Source: Trema orientale | Lineage: Eukaryota > Streptophyta > Magnoliopsida > Rosales > Cannabaceae | Length of the DNA stretch: 64,000 nt | Assembly (NCBI GenBank): GCA_002914845.1 | Contig: JXTC01000257.1 | Span: forward strand, 56,605 to 120,604 | Direction of reading: 5' to 3' | In this document: positions 11,770 through 23,449 of the stretch, piece by piece | How the letters are laid out: each line of letters opens with the position of its first letter | Position numbering within the stretch: the stretch's first letter is position 1 | The notes under the pieces: generated by a model | The model's input: the letters and a program-made list of their open reading frames with translations, nothing else | What the model was told of the DNA's origin: nothing | Database searches by the model: none | Program-made: the position numbers and the translations under genes

Positions 11770-12869
11770 TCAATTTCCATCCATAATTTATTTTTTTCAC
11801 GGTTAATAACTTACAGAATAAGGATAATATGAAACAAAAATCGCCAACATTTAGCGCATTTAGCATTTACGTTCTTAACCTTTAAATTTTGGAATTTAAA
11901 TTTCTAACCTCACAAAAACATTGCATACATTAATCCTTGTTCTAGTTGTCTTTGTTTTGACCACATGATACCCTCGTGACAAGTTTTGGAAGTATTTATG
12001 AAAAATTAAAAATAAAATTAAACCTCCTTCCCCAATTTATTTTTCCCTTTTCTGAACACAACCTTCTTTCCTCAATTGTTTTGCCTTGAAACCAATGATA
12101 CCCGTATGAAAAAAATCAAAGTCAGAAAAATGTTTGGGTGACATGAAATTTGCTAGCTATGTAATATCTACTGAAGTTGATAAATGTTTGGGGAATTCTC
12201 TTGTCTACTATGTTCTTCTCTCTGTACCACATGACGCAAAGCAATCCATTCATCAATACCTTCAAAAACTCAAAGCTTCAATATTTCAAATATGAGACTA
12301 GGTACATAACATAGCAAGACACTATATCCATATTTGAAGTTTTCAAGAAAAGAAATAATATAAAAAGAAAAAAAAAAGGATTTCAATCGGTGTAAATGAA
12401 TCTATACAAACAAATAAATACATATCTAGATAATTTCTTAAAATTATGAGAACTAATTTCTCAAATATTATAAATAACTGATTGCAAAGCATATAAAACT
12501 TAATAAAGAGTCATAAGAAAATATACGTATGACTTCTGCCATAATTTTTTTTTTTTTAATAATGTAGGACGAAGCCACGTTGTGTGAAGTTGAGAAGAAT
12601 TACTTTACTGTAGTTGGTGTCTTAGGTTCTCCTTTGTCGTTTATACTTATTAATTTTTTTTTAGAATAAATTATACTTATTAATTTCAGTTGTCGTTTAT
12701 ATTTCAGTTGTCGTTTATTCTTATTAATTTCAGTTGTCGTTTTTTATATTTGGGTCTTAACAAGCCATGTCGTTTGGCTAGTGGTTTCTAGTCTATGTCG
12801 TTTCACAAATAGATGATGCTCGATGGAGTTGAGACTTGAGAGGAGAGTAGGAGTTAGCCTAATCAGATT
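11770..12869. other. Intergenic, no gene seen
   Basis: AT-rich spacer. At about 12680-12745 the phrase TTCAGTTGTCGTTTAT recurs three times as a small irregular tandem repeat. Ends at the single N at 12870. Confidence 0.5.
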
Positions 12870-12870
12870 N
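12870..12870. other. Assembly gap (N)
   Basis: A single N placed exactly before copy 1 of the 1.2-kb repeat, suggesting a contig join. Confidence 0.9.
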
Positions 12871-14078
12871 CATCACCATATTTTTGGATTCGAGAAAACT
12901 GGAAAAATGGTGATTTTGGCTGGATATTTTTACCGAAGGCCCTTGCCCTCCTTCTAGCACCAAAAAGCAACAGTTATAATCTACATTGCCTGTGAGTTAT
13001 GATCATCAAACAATCTCATGGACCATAAGAATAAAAAGGAAAAACTGAACTTTAATTAAGGGAAAAATGATAAAATAAAAACATATCAACTATGAGCTTC
13101 TTAAAAATTGAACATATAACTATAAAATTAAGAAGAAATTAGATTTTTTTATGGTAAAAGTTTAAGAAAAATTGAAAAATTCTGGATTTAATTAGAAAAA
13201 TACTACTTTTAAAAATATTTAGAAAAATATCACTTTTTATTAATTGGTGAGATAATTGAGGTAAGTTGTCAAATTACCTGAGATAACTTGATTGGTTACT
13301 TCAAGTAACTAGATTAGTTACCCAAAGTAACCCAACTGGTTATCTCGAGTATCATTGAAAAATACCGGAATTTTTATCAAGTAAATTTTATCAAGTAACT
13401 ATGTAAAAGTGGTAAATTTCCAAATGTGATATGTTTCTAAAAACATTTCAAAGTGATATTTTTCTAAATCAGTGAGGTATTTTTTTTCCAAATTAGCCCA
13501 TCCGGGATTTATCAATTTTGGAAAAATTAGACATTATATGGTATTTAAGAAATTTTTTTGAAAAACACAGTAGTTAGCGTTTTTTAAGATACGATACGGT
13601 TTTTATTAGAAAAATACTGTTTTTTAAAAAATATTTAGAAATGCTATTTTTTAAAATAGTAACGAGCAACCGGTAATCAGTTTCTAAAAACTGGTAACCA
13701 GTAACTAAAAATATTTATAATTAGTATATAACTGGTAACCAGCAACCGGTAATTAGTTTTCAGAAACTGGTAACTAATAATTATTTTAAAAATGATATTT
13801 TTTAAAAAAAATATTAAAAAGTGATAAATTTCTAAATTAAAAAAGCTTGACTTTCGTATTTTTATAATTTTCTTTTATTTTTATAGGTAAAAGGGGTAGA
13901 AACTCCTCGATCTTTGACAGTATGGGTCTAGATTTTTTAGGAAGACCATATAAAATTAAAATGTTGGACATATTATTAGGAAAGTTTAAAAAGTGGACAT
14001 ATACCACATTTTCTCGTTCTCTTATACCGTATAGTAGAATTGCCCTAAAATATATAGTTTCTAGGAAAATAAAAAATA
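12871..14078. repeat. 1.2-kb repeat, copy 1
   Basis: Matches 22197-23432 almost base for base over 1208 bp, apart from one 28-bp tandem block present only in copy 2 and a few substitutions. It contains clustered GGTAACCAG/CAACCGGTAA motifs at 13665-13775 and ends in an A-rich stretch. No open frame resembles a transposase or reverse transcriptase. Immediately preceded by an N. Confidence 0.9.
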
Positions 14079-16014
14079 CAGAGAACTTTAGTTTGGAGCA
14101 AAATCTTCGAGAACTTTCCATAGCTAGTAGTCTCACATTTTTTTGATCAACAATTAATAAAATAACACCTTAAGATTGTGGGGAAAAAATAAATATTAAA
14201 GTTGTTTGGGCAAATAATAAAAGAAAGGAAATTTTGTTGATTGTGCTTTCTTTAAGATGTAATTTGCCTCTATTTATACGAAGTTTCTGAACTCAAATGA
14301 AGTTTGTTAATAGTTTTTCTAATAATAAATTACCTTCAAGATACAACAAGTCTATGATATTCAACGAATAACAACTTTGGTAAATATTTTAAACACTATA
14401 TGAAAACTGATTATCTTCATAATTTGGATATTCTCATATTATATTTATAGCCAAACTTGTGTCCTTTCATTAAAATACATGTCTCTTGATCAACAGACAT
14501 ATCTATTCATTATATTCTTTCGTAATAAATAGATAGAAGTTGTATCTTTTCTTAGCATTCTTTCCAATTCAATAAGTAACAACCAAATATTGTAACCTTT
14601 TATATAAGTACTATTGTATCCCATTATATAGCTATGAATCAAATATTATATCTTTTTATATAGAAAAGACCAAAAATTGTATTCTTTCAATTTTTTTTGG
14701 ATATTTTCAATTTTTATCAAATATTACAAACTCTCCAACAACGAGTCCCTACTTTCATACCCAATAGTGAAGCATAACAAAATCAGATTTAGGAAAGACC
14801 CGTTCAATGACGAATACAAGTTACTAAATTAGTGGGTCGAACGCTGAGTTCAAGATATATAATGTTAAGGCCAATATTTGGAATGGGTTTAGTATCAAGG
14901 AAAAAAAAATCGAATAAACACACCAGATAATTAAAAAAATCCATAATAATTTTACAGCGACATAGAGACAAAGAATCTAAGTAGAAAGAGAAAATATAGA
15001 GAGGGACCAATATACCTAGAGATCAAACAAAAGGAGAGAGAGTGTTAAGGAAGAAGAGAGAGTTACAGTCATGGGTATCTGTATGAACCTCCATTCTTTT
15101 TTGTTTGCGGAGACTAGACGAAGAAACTGGGACTTTTCCTTTTTTTCTTTCTTTATTTTTTTCTCATATGTTTTATTCTTTTCAATTTTATTTTTTTATT
15201 ATTTATTTTATTTTTGTTGTATATGTTTTAGAATTACTTAACCTTCACATTTTTTTCATGTGCTTTTTAGTTTAACCGACGGAATAATATTTTTACAGTT
15301 TACGGGGCATTTGCACTACTTTTGATAGTGGCATTTGCACTACTTCTGATAGTTCGGAGGCCAAAGTAAGAAAATGTATATAATTTAGGGCCAAAAAAAA
15401 AAAGAAACCAATAAAATTTTTTAGTTGCATATGTTTCTAGTTAAACTGAAGAGGTAATGTTCATAAATTTTTGGTGCTCAGAGAGCCAGAAAATGCAGAA
15501 CAAGGCTTTATATTTGATAGGAGGTGGGGGGGAGGGAAGAGAAAGTGGAGAGTTGTTTAGAGAGAAACTGAGAGTTGAGCAAAAGAAGAACATAGAGGAA
15601 TACAAGGACGTGGGTCCAAAATCTATTCCCATCACTCTAATCAAGTGTTTATTACTCATATCTCCTCAATTTCAAAAGAAAATAATATTTATTCTAAAAC
15701 AAAATAATATTATTCCAAATAGACACTGTAATTCAACTTCATACATACCAATTTTCCTTTCTTTCCCTTACTTTTTTCTCTATTCTATTTTTCTTTCCTT
15801 CCTACTAAACATTAATACAAATGAATAACCATGAGGAACAACTTTCCCAAACTCCCCAAAAACTTATTGAATACATTGATCATTTTTTCAAATAGCTAAA
15901 GTTTTTCTTAACTAATCTGAAAAAGTATAAACATATTTCGGCGTGTAATTAAATTGGCCCTTCCTTCACCACTTCCATTCACTTAGTATTCCATGTATCT
16001 CAGCTGCAAATCAA
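14079..16014. other. Intergenic, no gene seen
   Basis: AT-rich spacer. A 24-bp unit GGCATTTGCACTACTT(T/C)TGATAGT is tandemly doubled at 15306-15353. Open frames on both strands around 15441-15828 overlap each other and show no domain. The pyrimidine-rich stretch at 15745-15815 resembles one end of the TTTGGTAG MITE family. Confidence 0.5.
15306..15353. repeat. 24-bp tandem duplication
   Basis: Two adjacent copies of a 24-bp unit differing at one base (T/C). Confidence 0.85.
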
Positions 16015-16229
16015 TCACGGAGCCACAACAGGCTCAGTGAGATTTGAGCCTCCACTCAATTTTATATTTTTTTAAAAAAAACCTAAATATTTATATGTAT
16101 TTAAAATTTTAGACTTAAATTGTATATAAAACTCCCTCTCAAAATAGACAAAATATAGAATAGGTCCCCAAATAGAAAAAAAATGTATTTTTAGCCCCCA
16201 CTAAACCAAAATCCTGGCTCCGTCACTGG
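16015..16229. mobile_element. Small element with ACGGAGCCA ends
   Basis: CACGGAGCCA stands at the left and TGGCTCCGTCACTG at the right, an inverted pair of the widespread plant CAGTGACGGAGCC class of non-autonomous DNA transposon ends. About 215 bp, non-coding. It sits just upstream of the retrotransposon fossil and may have inserted into it. Only a single related end is otherwise seen, at about 37577-37592. Confidence 0.4.
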
Positions 16230-16239
16230 CTATGACCCG

Positions 16240-16780
16240 CACTTGGTGCATCTTTTGTTGGCTCGGAGCTGGAGTTAGTGGTAGAACCTGCTGGGTGTGT
16301 TCGTCCGCAATCTGCCTCTTCGTCCGGCGAGTTAGAAGTACTGATTCAATGGAAAGGGTTGCCACCTAGTGAGGCTACTTGGGAGTCATTTGAACACCTC
16401 CACCACCTTGGGTCAGGTAATGATAAGCCTTCACATATGCAAGACGTAAAGGGCAGCAGTAATCAAAGTTGTGGGGAGAATTAACAGTAGACTAATTAGC
16501 CATTATCTATTTGGGAATGGGAGTTTGTTAGTAGGGAGAAAAGAGTCCATTGAGGTTTGTTATTTTTCTGTTAGCGTCTTTGGTTAGTGGTTGGTTCAGT
16601 TAGGCAGTAAGGATATTGGAATAAAGAGGGGAGGGTAGTCAGTACGAGGTTCATGTAAATTTTAGTCTAGTCTATCTAGTGTGAGAGTACCAGGGCTCTC
16701 GAACCCAACCTGGAGTTGTGACTCTCCAGAGCTTTCTAGCTCTTATCAATATAATCAAGGCAATTTAGCTGGCATTTTTC
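16240..16780 (+). mobile_element. Ty3/gypsy chromovirus fossil: chromodomain end plus LTR-like flank
   Basis: The stretch around 16278-16410 encodes LEVLIQWKGLPPSEATWE, the chromodomain signature found at the C-terminal end of integrase in chromoviruses. The following few hundred bases look like the 3' part of the element with an LTR-like sequence, but I could not fix the LTR ends. The rest of pol and gag is absent, so the element is a broken old remnant. Confidence 0.7.
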
Positions 16781-16944
16781 ATTTGGGCCTTTGAAAACCG
16801 TTTGTTCAGCAGCTCAGGACAATGGATGTCTTATAAACCAGGTGCATAATGTCCTTAAATCATAAGAACCCACCTTGTATGCTTTGTGACACTATAGTGT
16901 TATTACATAATATCTACTTCCCTTTTGTTCACAAATATTTACAT

Positions 16945-19780
16945 CTAGAACATTTCATCATCCACTGTTGATCTTGTGATGGGTATTGACCATCTCCCCA
17001 AATGAGCCGTATAATTTATGCATCGGATAACGCCTCTTCCGGCTGGGCCATCAGGAAAATCAACGACACTGATGCTTCCAGCATCGAGATGAAATGATCC
17101 CATCCAGTCCTTTGTCAGATTCAGGCAGTGCCCCATCAGTGCTATGTTAATAGCAGGATCACCAACTACAACAACTACTCTTTCCGATTCAGATTCACTA
17201 GCTAGTTCCTTAAGCAGATATTGCCAAGCTTCCTCTGATTGGTCCCACACTGCTGACAGGACAATGTCCTCAAAACCATTTAACCAACCAGGCCGAAGAG
17301 GTGAAATCACACTGGAATCCTGTGAGGAAAAAAAAAAAGTGACAAATCCTGTGACATGATCATAATATGCACGTACGCACTATTGATGCTCGTCGTTCTA
17401 TCATTTGTTTAAATTACTTTTTGCTTCTGCTCAGACTATCATCTGTTAACTTGTCATTTGGTTTGTAGTTTTCTCTCTCAGGCAAATAAAAACACTCAGA
17501 AAAACATGGAAAGTACATAATTAAAAAATAATAATAACTGTGGAAAAATTTTCCAATCCATTGGTAGTAAAGCAGGAGACCTAAATTTCAGTTTAAATCC
17601 TAAATCCAGAAAATAAAGTTTAGAATTTGCCTTCTTCGATTGCTGAAGGATGTCTTGAACATCCAGGTTCTCTGTCTGCTTCATTTCTACATAACGAGGC
17701 ACACAGTCAGCACCCAAGCAATCCGCAGCTTCTTGTACCTACAATCAACTCAATTGGTGACAAACTTGATAGTAGGACCTGATTGAAGTACCCTCTAACA
17801 TGAGTAAGTTTATTATGTTGAAAGAGACTTGAAGAAACTAAGGATCAGCTTACTCTGGAAATGGCGATTGCTGTTTCAACAGAAGCTTTTTTTCGACTGC
17901 TAACTATAGAACTAACATTCATATCAAGTAGTAGCTCAGCAGTTTTCTGGGACTGTATACATCCACAAAAGCACATTAGATTTGGATCATATGGCTTGGT
18001 AAAAGTAATATGCACCAATACAAAACACACAAACAGGTATATAAATCATATACTTGTATAACCCCAAGCATGTTCATCGTTTGATCCCCAGAAAAAGGAT
18101 TGCCAGCCTGTTGCACAATGAAGGAGACCTTAGAATATCTACATGAGAAACATACAGCCAAAAACTAAAAATCAACTTTCAAATTTATAAATTCGCACCT
18201 CTGCATCCGTCTGTGTGGATCCATGACACACAAGTATGATCCTCTTGCCGGTTTTCCTTCCTCCAGAACTTCCAGCAGCCACAGGTGAGTTTGGTGTCTG
18301 CATTAATATATTTAACAACATTTAGGGGACAGCCTAAGTTGTCATACGACATACATAATCGTAAAACTTGTTCACTTCAACCAACTAAGCAAACTCAAAG
18401 TTAGAATAAGTGATTCTTTATGTGCTTGCCAAACGCATAGCTTAGTTTAAATGGCAATCAAGTCTGCATATTATTGAGAAAATAATTTTTCAGCTTACCT
18501 GGGTGGGGACCCAAAAGTTCTTTTCCTCGATTTTTAGTGAGTTAAATTACTAAAAGGTTATCAAATTTCTATTTTTTTTTATCATTAAAGGATAGCAAAC
18601 TTCAACCATAACTTTCTATCAACAAACAAAACATAATAAGTACCTGGTTTAGACGATTAAGACAAATAAATGGTGATCCACCCTCGATTCGTGGCGTGAA
18701 ATCCAAAACGCTCACTCCACAATTGCTTTGAAGTAGTACCCTGAAATACTCAGTTCCTAGTCCTGAAAAGGGGAAAATTTTTTAAAAAGGGCCCCAAACA
18801 ACAATTGGGAAACAAAAATGAAACTTTAATAGATAGTAGATTACCCCATAAAATGTTACAACACAAGGAAAGAATTAATACCAATAGCAGTTGCAACAAG
18901 AGCCTGATTCACAGCATTGTGAGCAACCACAAGAACAGACCTGCCCTCATGTTCAAGTATTTTGGTCCAACAAGTTCTAGCACGATCCCACAACTCTCTC
19001 ACCGGATAATGCCCATCGATATTGAAATTCGCCGCATCTACCTGCCATTGCCGAAAAGCCGCCCCGAATTTCGCTTTCCCTTCGTGCTTCAAAAGCCCCT
19101 AAAATAAACAAAAACCCCCCAAAAAAGCAAACCCATTAAGGTCATCAAAATTTGAGTCTATTTCTTCCCCAATTCAAAGAAATTTCCCAAAACCGAAAAA
19201 ACTTACTTGAAACGAATACAAGTCAATTTCTCTCAAATCAAACTCGGTAATCATCTCTTCCCCCCGATTACCCCAAATAATTTCAGCAGTTCTCTTCGAT
19301 CGTTCAAGAGGACTGAACCAAACAATAGTAACAACTCAAATTCTAGGGCAAAACCAATTGACAAAAATAAAAGAAAATACCAAAAAAAAAAAAAAAAAAC
19401 CTGGTGAAGCAAACATCGAAGGCGTCATCGATGAGCATTTGCCCCGAGGTCTCGGCCTGAGCCTCGCCTTTCTTGGTGAGAACCGAGAAATTGGAGCTAC
19501 CTTGGATCCGACCCTCCTCATTCCACGTGCTCTGCCCGTGCCTCACCAGAACCACGCGCTTCGAGGCCTTGATCGCCGGTAACGGAGCCGGAGATTGGAG
19601 CTCCGGGACGAGATCTCGGCTCTCCGACGACGACGACGACTTCTCGACCTGTTGGAGGCTTGACGAAAACGACGACCGAACCGTGAAACGACAGGTAGGG
19701 TTTTGTCGTATGGAGGTATTGAGGAAGAAAGAGAAAGTTGGGGATTTGTGGAGGACGAGAGACGGACTCACTGAAATCAT
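16945..19780 (-). CDS. 2-carboxy-D-arabinitol-1-phosphatase, chloroplast (CA1Pase), nine exons
   Basis: Exons by splice sites and homology: 19780-19401, 19312-19207, 19098-18882, 18762-18644, 18297-18199, 18107-18054, 17952-17854, 17738-17631, 17319-16945. They join in frame to 518 residues ending TAG. Residues 1 to about 70 are Ser-rich and basic, as in a chloroplast transit peptide. Residues 76-270 form a histidine phosphatase domain: R80-H81-G82 (LVRHGQSTWNEEGRIQG), SPLERSKRTAE at 127-137, and the second histidine H222 in VVAHNAVNQAL. CA1Pase removes phosphate from carboxyarabinitol-1-phosphate, a night-time Rubisco inhibitor, and helps keep Rubisco active. Residues 292-490 repeat the fold with C298-H299-G300 and VVGDPAINIAL, so the late histidine is lost. 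The intron after exon 8 has a GC donor. The family is named from resemblance to plant proteins annotated as CA1Pase; related phosphoglycerate-mutase-like activities cannot be excluded. Confidence 0.88.
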
Positions 19781-19914
19781 TTCGAATCTTTTTTTTTTTT
19801 TTTTTTTTTTCAGTGTTCTTTTTTTGTTTCGCGCTTAGTTCAGTTTTTTCAGTTATTTTGTATGGTTACCGTTGTTTCTATCGGCAAGAAAGGGAGGGAG
19901 ACTGTTATAGAATC

Positions 19915-19923
19915 ACACGTGGC
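19915..19923. promoter_or_regulatory. G-box / ABRE-like element upstream of CA1Pase
   Basis: ACACGTGGC, containing the palindrome CACGTG, lies about 135 bases upstream of the CA1Pase start codon. G-boxes bind bZIP and bHLH factors and are common in light-regulated chloroplast-protein genes. The position is right for a promoter element, but function is inferred from motif and place only. Confidence 0.45.
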
Positions 19924-20007
19924 AATACCCAAACATTCTCTAAAAGGAAGATTAAAAATCACATTAGTTATCCATAGTGAATGTTAAAGTGCATAGTGAT
20001 GCTCCGT

Positions 20008-20023
20008 GGCACCTTAAGGTGCC
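20008..20023. repeat. 16-bp perfect palindrome
   Basis: GGCACCTTAAGGTGCC reads the same on both strands. It is about 230 bases upstream of the CA1Pase start. Possibly a protein-binding site or a worn transposon end. Confidence 0.8.
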
Positions 20024-20555
20024 TTAAGTGCTATATAATGTGTTCGAAATAATATGCTAGAACCCATATTAGTTATCATTTTTGTTTGTCAATATTAAAG
20101 TTTTTATAAAATTGAACATGTTTAAATGAAAGAAATTAGTATTTCACTAACACTAATTAGTTTGGAAGGATATATAAAAAATATTAAGAGAAATTTTAAA
20201 TTTTTGAAATTTTTTAATTTTTTTTATAAATTATTTTATATTATATTGTTAATTGTAATTAATTTTTAGTTATTTTTTTTTCAATTCCAACTAATGGCAG
20301 TAAAATATTGATTTTGACATTTAAAAAGCTAAGTATGCAATCTGAAAAATGCTCAATTCGATCCAACATTTTAACAATTACTTATGAAACGGACTTAATT
20401 ACCAAAATTTTTAAAACTTAAGGACTTAATTGCTAAAAAAATAACTCAGAGACCATTTTGCCAATCACGAATAATTTAAGGGCCAATCATGCCAAAAACA
20501 TTTATAATAATGCAATAACAACATTTCATCTTTATGTATATGAGATAGGCCAGAT
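20024..20555. other. AT-rich spacer
   Basis: No gene seen. It lies between the CA1Pase promoter and the gag fossil. Phrases such as ACTTAATTACCAAA and ACTTAATTGCTAAAA recur near 20393-20440 and look repeat-derived. Confidence 0.4.
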
Positions 20556-21805
20556 AATTTCAACAAGAGGAGACTTTGGACGAGGTGCGAGCTACTATCA
20601 ACTCGATCCAAAATCTCCTGGAGCGGTTGGCTGGAAACCAGCCTCAGAACGAGCAGCCAAAAATTACGGTACGAGCAGCTGAACAGCACGACCATGTTTG
20701 AGGTCGCGATCAGCTCATCAGACAACGAGATCGCGAAGAGTCCCGTTCGATGAGTTCAAGAGTTCATGTGCTGGAAAGTTCGAGAGCTCGTGATCGCAGG
20801 GATGCTCCTGAGGCCAGCCAGATCAGGCTGAGAGAAAAAACAGGAGATCTCCTCCCAAGACCACCTCAAGAAAATGCTCGAGTGGGTCAACGACCTGAAG
20901 CTATAAGGTCACAGGCCACAGGCAGCGTGTTCGAGAGAGTTGGCCGAGCAGCAGGAGACTTAGATCGAGAACAAGGACGCGACCTCTGTGATCGCTTGAA
21001 CCAGCGAAAAGCGAGCATATCACAGACTGCGACCAGCAGGGGTTCGATTGCTTCGGTCCTAGTCGATGATCAGCTCGCTCAAGAAGTAGCTCGTATGAGA
21101 AACAAGCTAAATTACCTAACTACTCAGGAGGAGTATCAAGTAGAAGGAGAATACTCGCCCTTTTCACCTGAGATTCAGAACGCCCCCTTACCCGATGGCT
21201 TCAAGATGCCAACGATTGCTACCTACGAAGGAAAAATAGACCCTCGCGACCACTTAGACTCGTTCAACGATCTCATGAATCTAAACCGAGTGCAACCACT
21301 AGCCCCGTGCTGATGTTTCGCCGTCACACTCACAAAAAGAGCGAAAAAGTGGTTTAAAAATAAGCTGGAGGGATCAATAACCTCCTGGCGACAGTTCTCC
21401 CAAGACTTCGTCTGCTAATTTCAGGCCTCCAAGGCCTACGCTACTCCCTGCTTGGCATTAGCCAATATCAAGCAAAGAGAAAACGAGAGCCTCCGTTCCT
21501 ATCTGAAGCAGTTCAATGAAGAAGCCGCTAAAGTGACCAAGGCACCGGAAGGAGGACTCTTGATGGCTCTGGCGAGAGGAGTCCGCCCCCAGACGCCTCT
21601 TTGGAGAAATCTCCTGAAATTCCACTGTACTGACGTAGAAGATTTCTACCAGAGAGCTGAAAAATATATGCGCGTTGAGAACGCAGAGGAAACAGCGGAT
21701 CATCAGAAAGGCGACGAGTCCGACAAAAAAGGAAACAAGAAGAAGAAGAAAGGCAATGGTGAGCAGGCTGCATCTTCTTCGAAAAAAGTTGAGTCCAAAC
21801 TTTAG
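20556..21805 (+). mobile_element. Ty3/gypsy gag fossil
   Basis: GC content and codon use jump relative to the flanks. The translated stretch is a Gag-like polyprotein start: an acidic and basic rich N-terminal part, the block PLPDGFKMPTIATYEGK, DPRDHLDSFNDLMNL typical of the plant retrotransposon gag domain, then LRSYLKQFNEEAAKV and a Lys-rich C-terminal region. No protease, reverse transcriptase, integrase or LTR pair is found nearby. It is a broken fragment with at least one or two breaks. A Tat-like lineage is a guess. Confidence 0.8.
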
Positions 21806-22196
21806 GGTTTAAATTGCAGAATACCCAAACTTCAGAGTATTTTTTTGCAATTATCCCAAATAATAAATATAGTAAAGTGGCACTGTTTTTTTAAATTACG
21901 AGTGGGGGATTTGAACCTCTAGGCTCAACACTGGAATTTAGGATAAGCATGAGAGTATGCGACCATGACTGAAAATAGTAGTTACCAAATTATATTAAAA
22001 AAAAATTGTTGTTACTTTGATTTATATATCTTAAACAGTGTAACTACTTAACACCATATATTCTGCCATGTTTTTAGGAAGAAGAAGTGATTTTATGTAA
22101 AATGACTTTTTCTATAGGTATTTTTGTTGGTATAACAACGGGNNNNNNNNNNNNNNNNNCAGCAGCATCTCCGGTTTGAGAATTTTGACATCTTGT
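21806..22196. other. Spacer with assembly gap
   Basis: Contains a pol III box-B-like motif on the minus strand (GGTTCAAATCCC, about 21909-21920) that may mark an old SINE, but no clear box A or tail. A run of 17 N lies at 22143-22159, followed by 37 bases before copy 2 of the 1.2-kb repeat. Confidence 0.5.
22143..22159. other. Assembly gap (17 N)
   Basis: A run of 17 unknown bases 37 bp before copy 2 of the 1.2-kb repeat. Confidence 0.95.
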
Positions 22197-23432
22197 CATC
22201 ACCATATTTTTGGATTCGAGAAAACTGGAAAAATGGTGATTTTGGCTGGATATTTTTACCGAAGGCCCTTGCCCTCCTTCTAGCACCAAAAAGCAACAGT
22301 TATAATCTACATTGCCTGTGAGTTATGATCATCAAACAATCTCATGGACCATAAGAATAAAAAGGAAAAACTGAACTTTAATTAAGGGAAAAATGATAAA
22401 ATAAAAACATATCAACTATGAGCTTCTTAAAAATTGAACATATAACTATAAAATTAAGAAGAAATTAGATTTTTTTATGGTAAAAGTTTAAGAAAAATTG
22501 AAAAATTCTGGATTTTTGAATCTGTTTGAAAAATTCTGGATTTAATTAGAAAAATACTACTTTTAAAAATATTTAGAAAAATATCACTTTTTATTAATTA
22601 GTGAGATAATTGAGGTAAGTTGTCAAATTACCTGAGATAACTTGATTGGTTACTTCAAGTAACTAGATTAGTTACCCAAAGTAACCCAACTGGTTATCTC
22701 GAGTATCATTGAAAAATACCGGAATTTTTATCAAGTAAATTTTATCAAGTAACTATGTAAAAGTGGTAAATTTCCAAATGTGATATGTTTCTAAAAACAT
22801 TTCAAAGTGATATTTTTCTAAATCAGTGAGGTATTTTTTTTCCAAATTAGCCCATCCGGGATTTATCAATTTTGGAAAAATTAGACATTATATGGTATTT
22901 AAGAAATTTTTTTGAAAAACACAGTAGTTAGCGTTTTTTAAGATACGATACGGTTTTTATTAGAAAAATACTGTTTTTTAAAAAATATTTAGAAATGCTA
23001 TTTTTTAAAATAGTAACGAGCAACCGGTAATCAGTTTCTAAAAACTGGTAACCAGTAACTAAAAATATTTATAATTAGTATATAACTGGTAACCAGCAAC
23101 CGGTAATTAGTTTTCAGAAACTGGTAACTAATAATTATTTTAAAAATGATATTTTTTAAAAAAAATATTAAAAAGTGATAAATTTCTAAATTAAAAAAGC
23201 TTGACTTTCGTATTTTTATAATTTTCTTTTATTTTTATAGGTAAAAGGGGTAGAAACTCCTCGATCTTTGACAGTATGGGTCTAGATTTTTTAGGAAGAC
23301 CATATAAAATTAAAATGTTGGACATATTATTAAGAAAGTTTAAAAAGTGGACATATACCACATTTTCTCGTTCTCTTATACCGTATAGTAGAATTGCCCT
23401 AAAATATATAGTTTCTAGGAAAATAAAAAATA
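22197..23432. repeat. 1.2-kb repeat, copy 2
   Basis: Same sequence and orientation as 12871-14078, 1236 bp long because a block beginning GAAAAATTCTGGATTT at about 22498 is doubled with a short spacer. The left side is near an N run and the right side ends in an A-rich tract next to a GC-rich island. The few differences imply a recent copy or an assembly artefact. Confidence 0.9.
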
Positions 23433-23449
23433 AAAAAAATAAAAAACCC

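Noticed and set aside
13837-14146. Open frames of 74-99 codons on both strands at the end of repeat copy 1 (and again at 23191-23595)
   Set aside because: Both strands are open over the same DNA, the frames run into unrelated sequence past the repeat end, and no protein family is recognised.
15441-15828. Frames of 72 and 123 codons on opposite strands
   Set aside because: They overlap, consist of repeat-like purine- or pyrimidine-rich DNA and resemble no protein.
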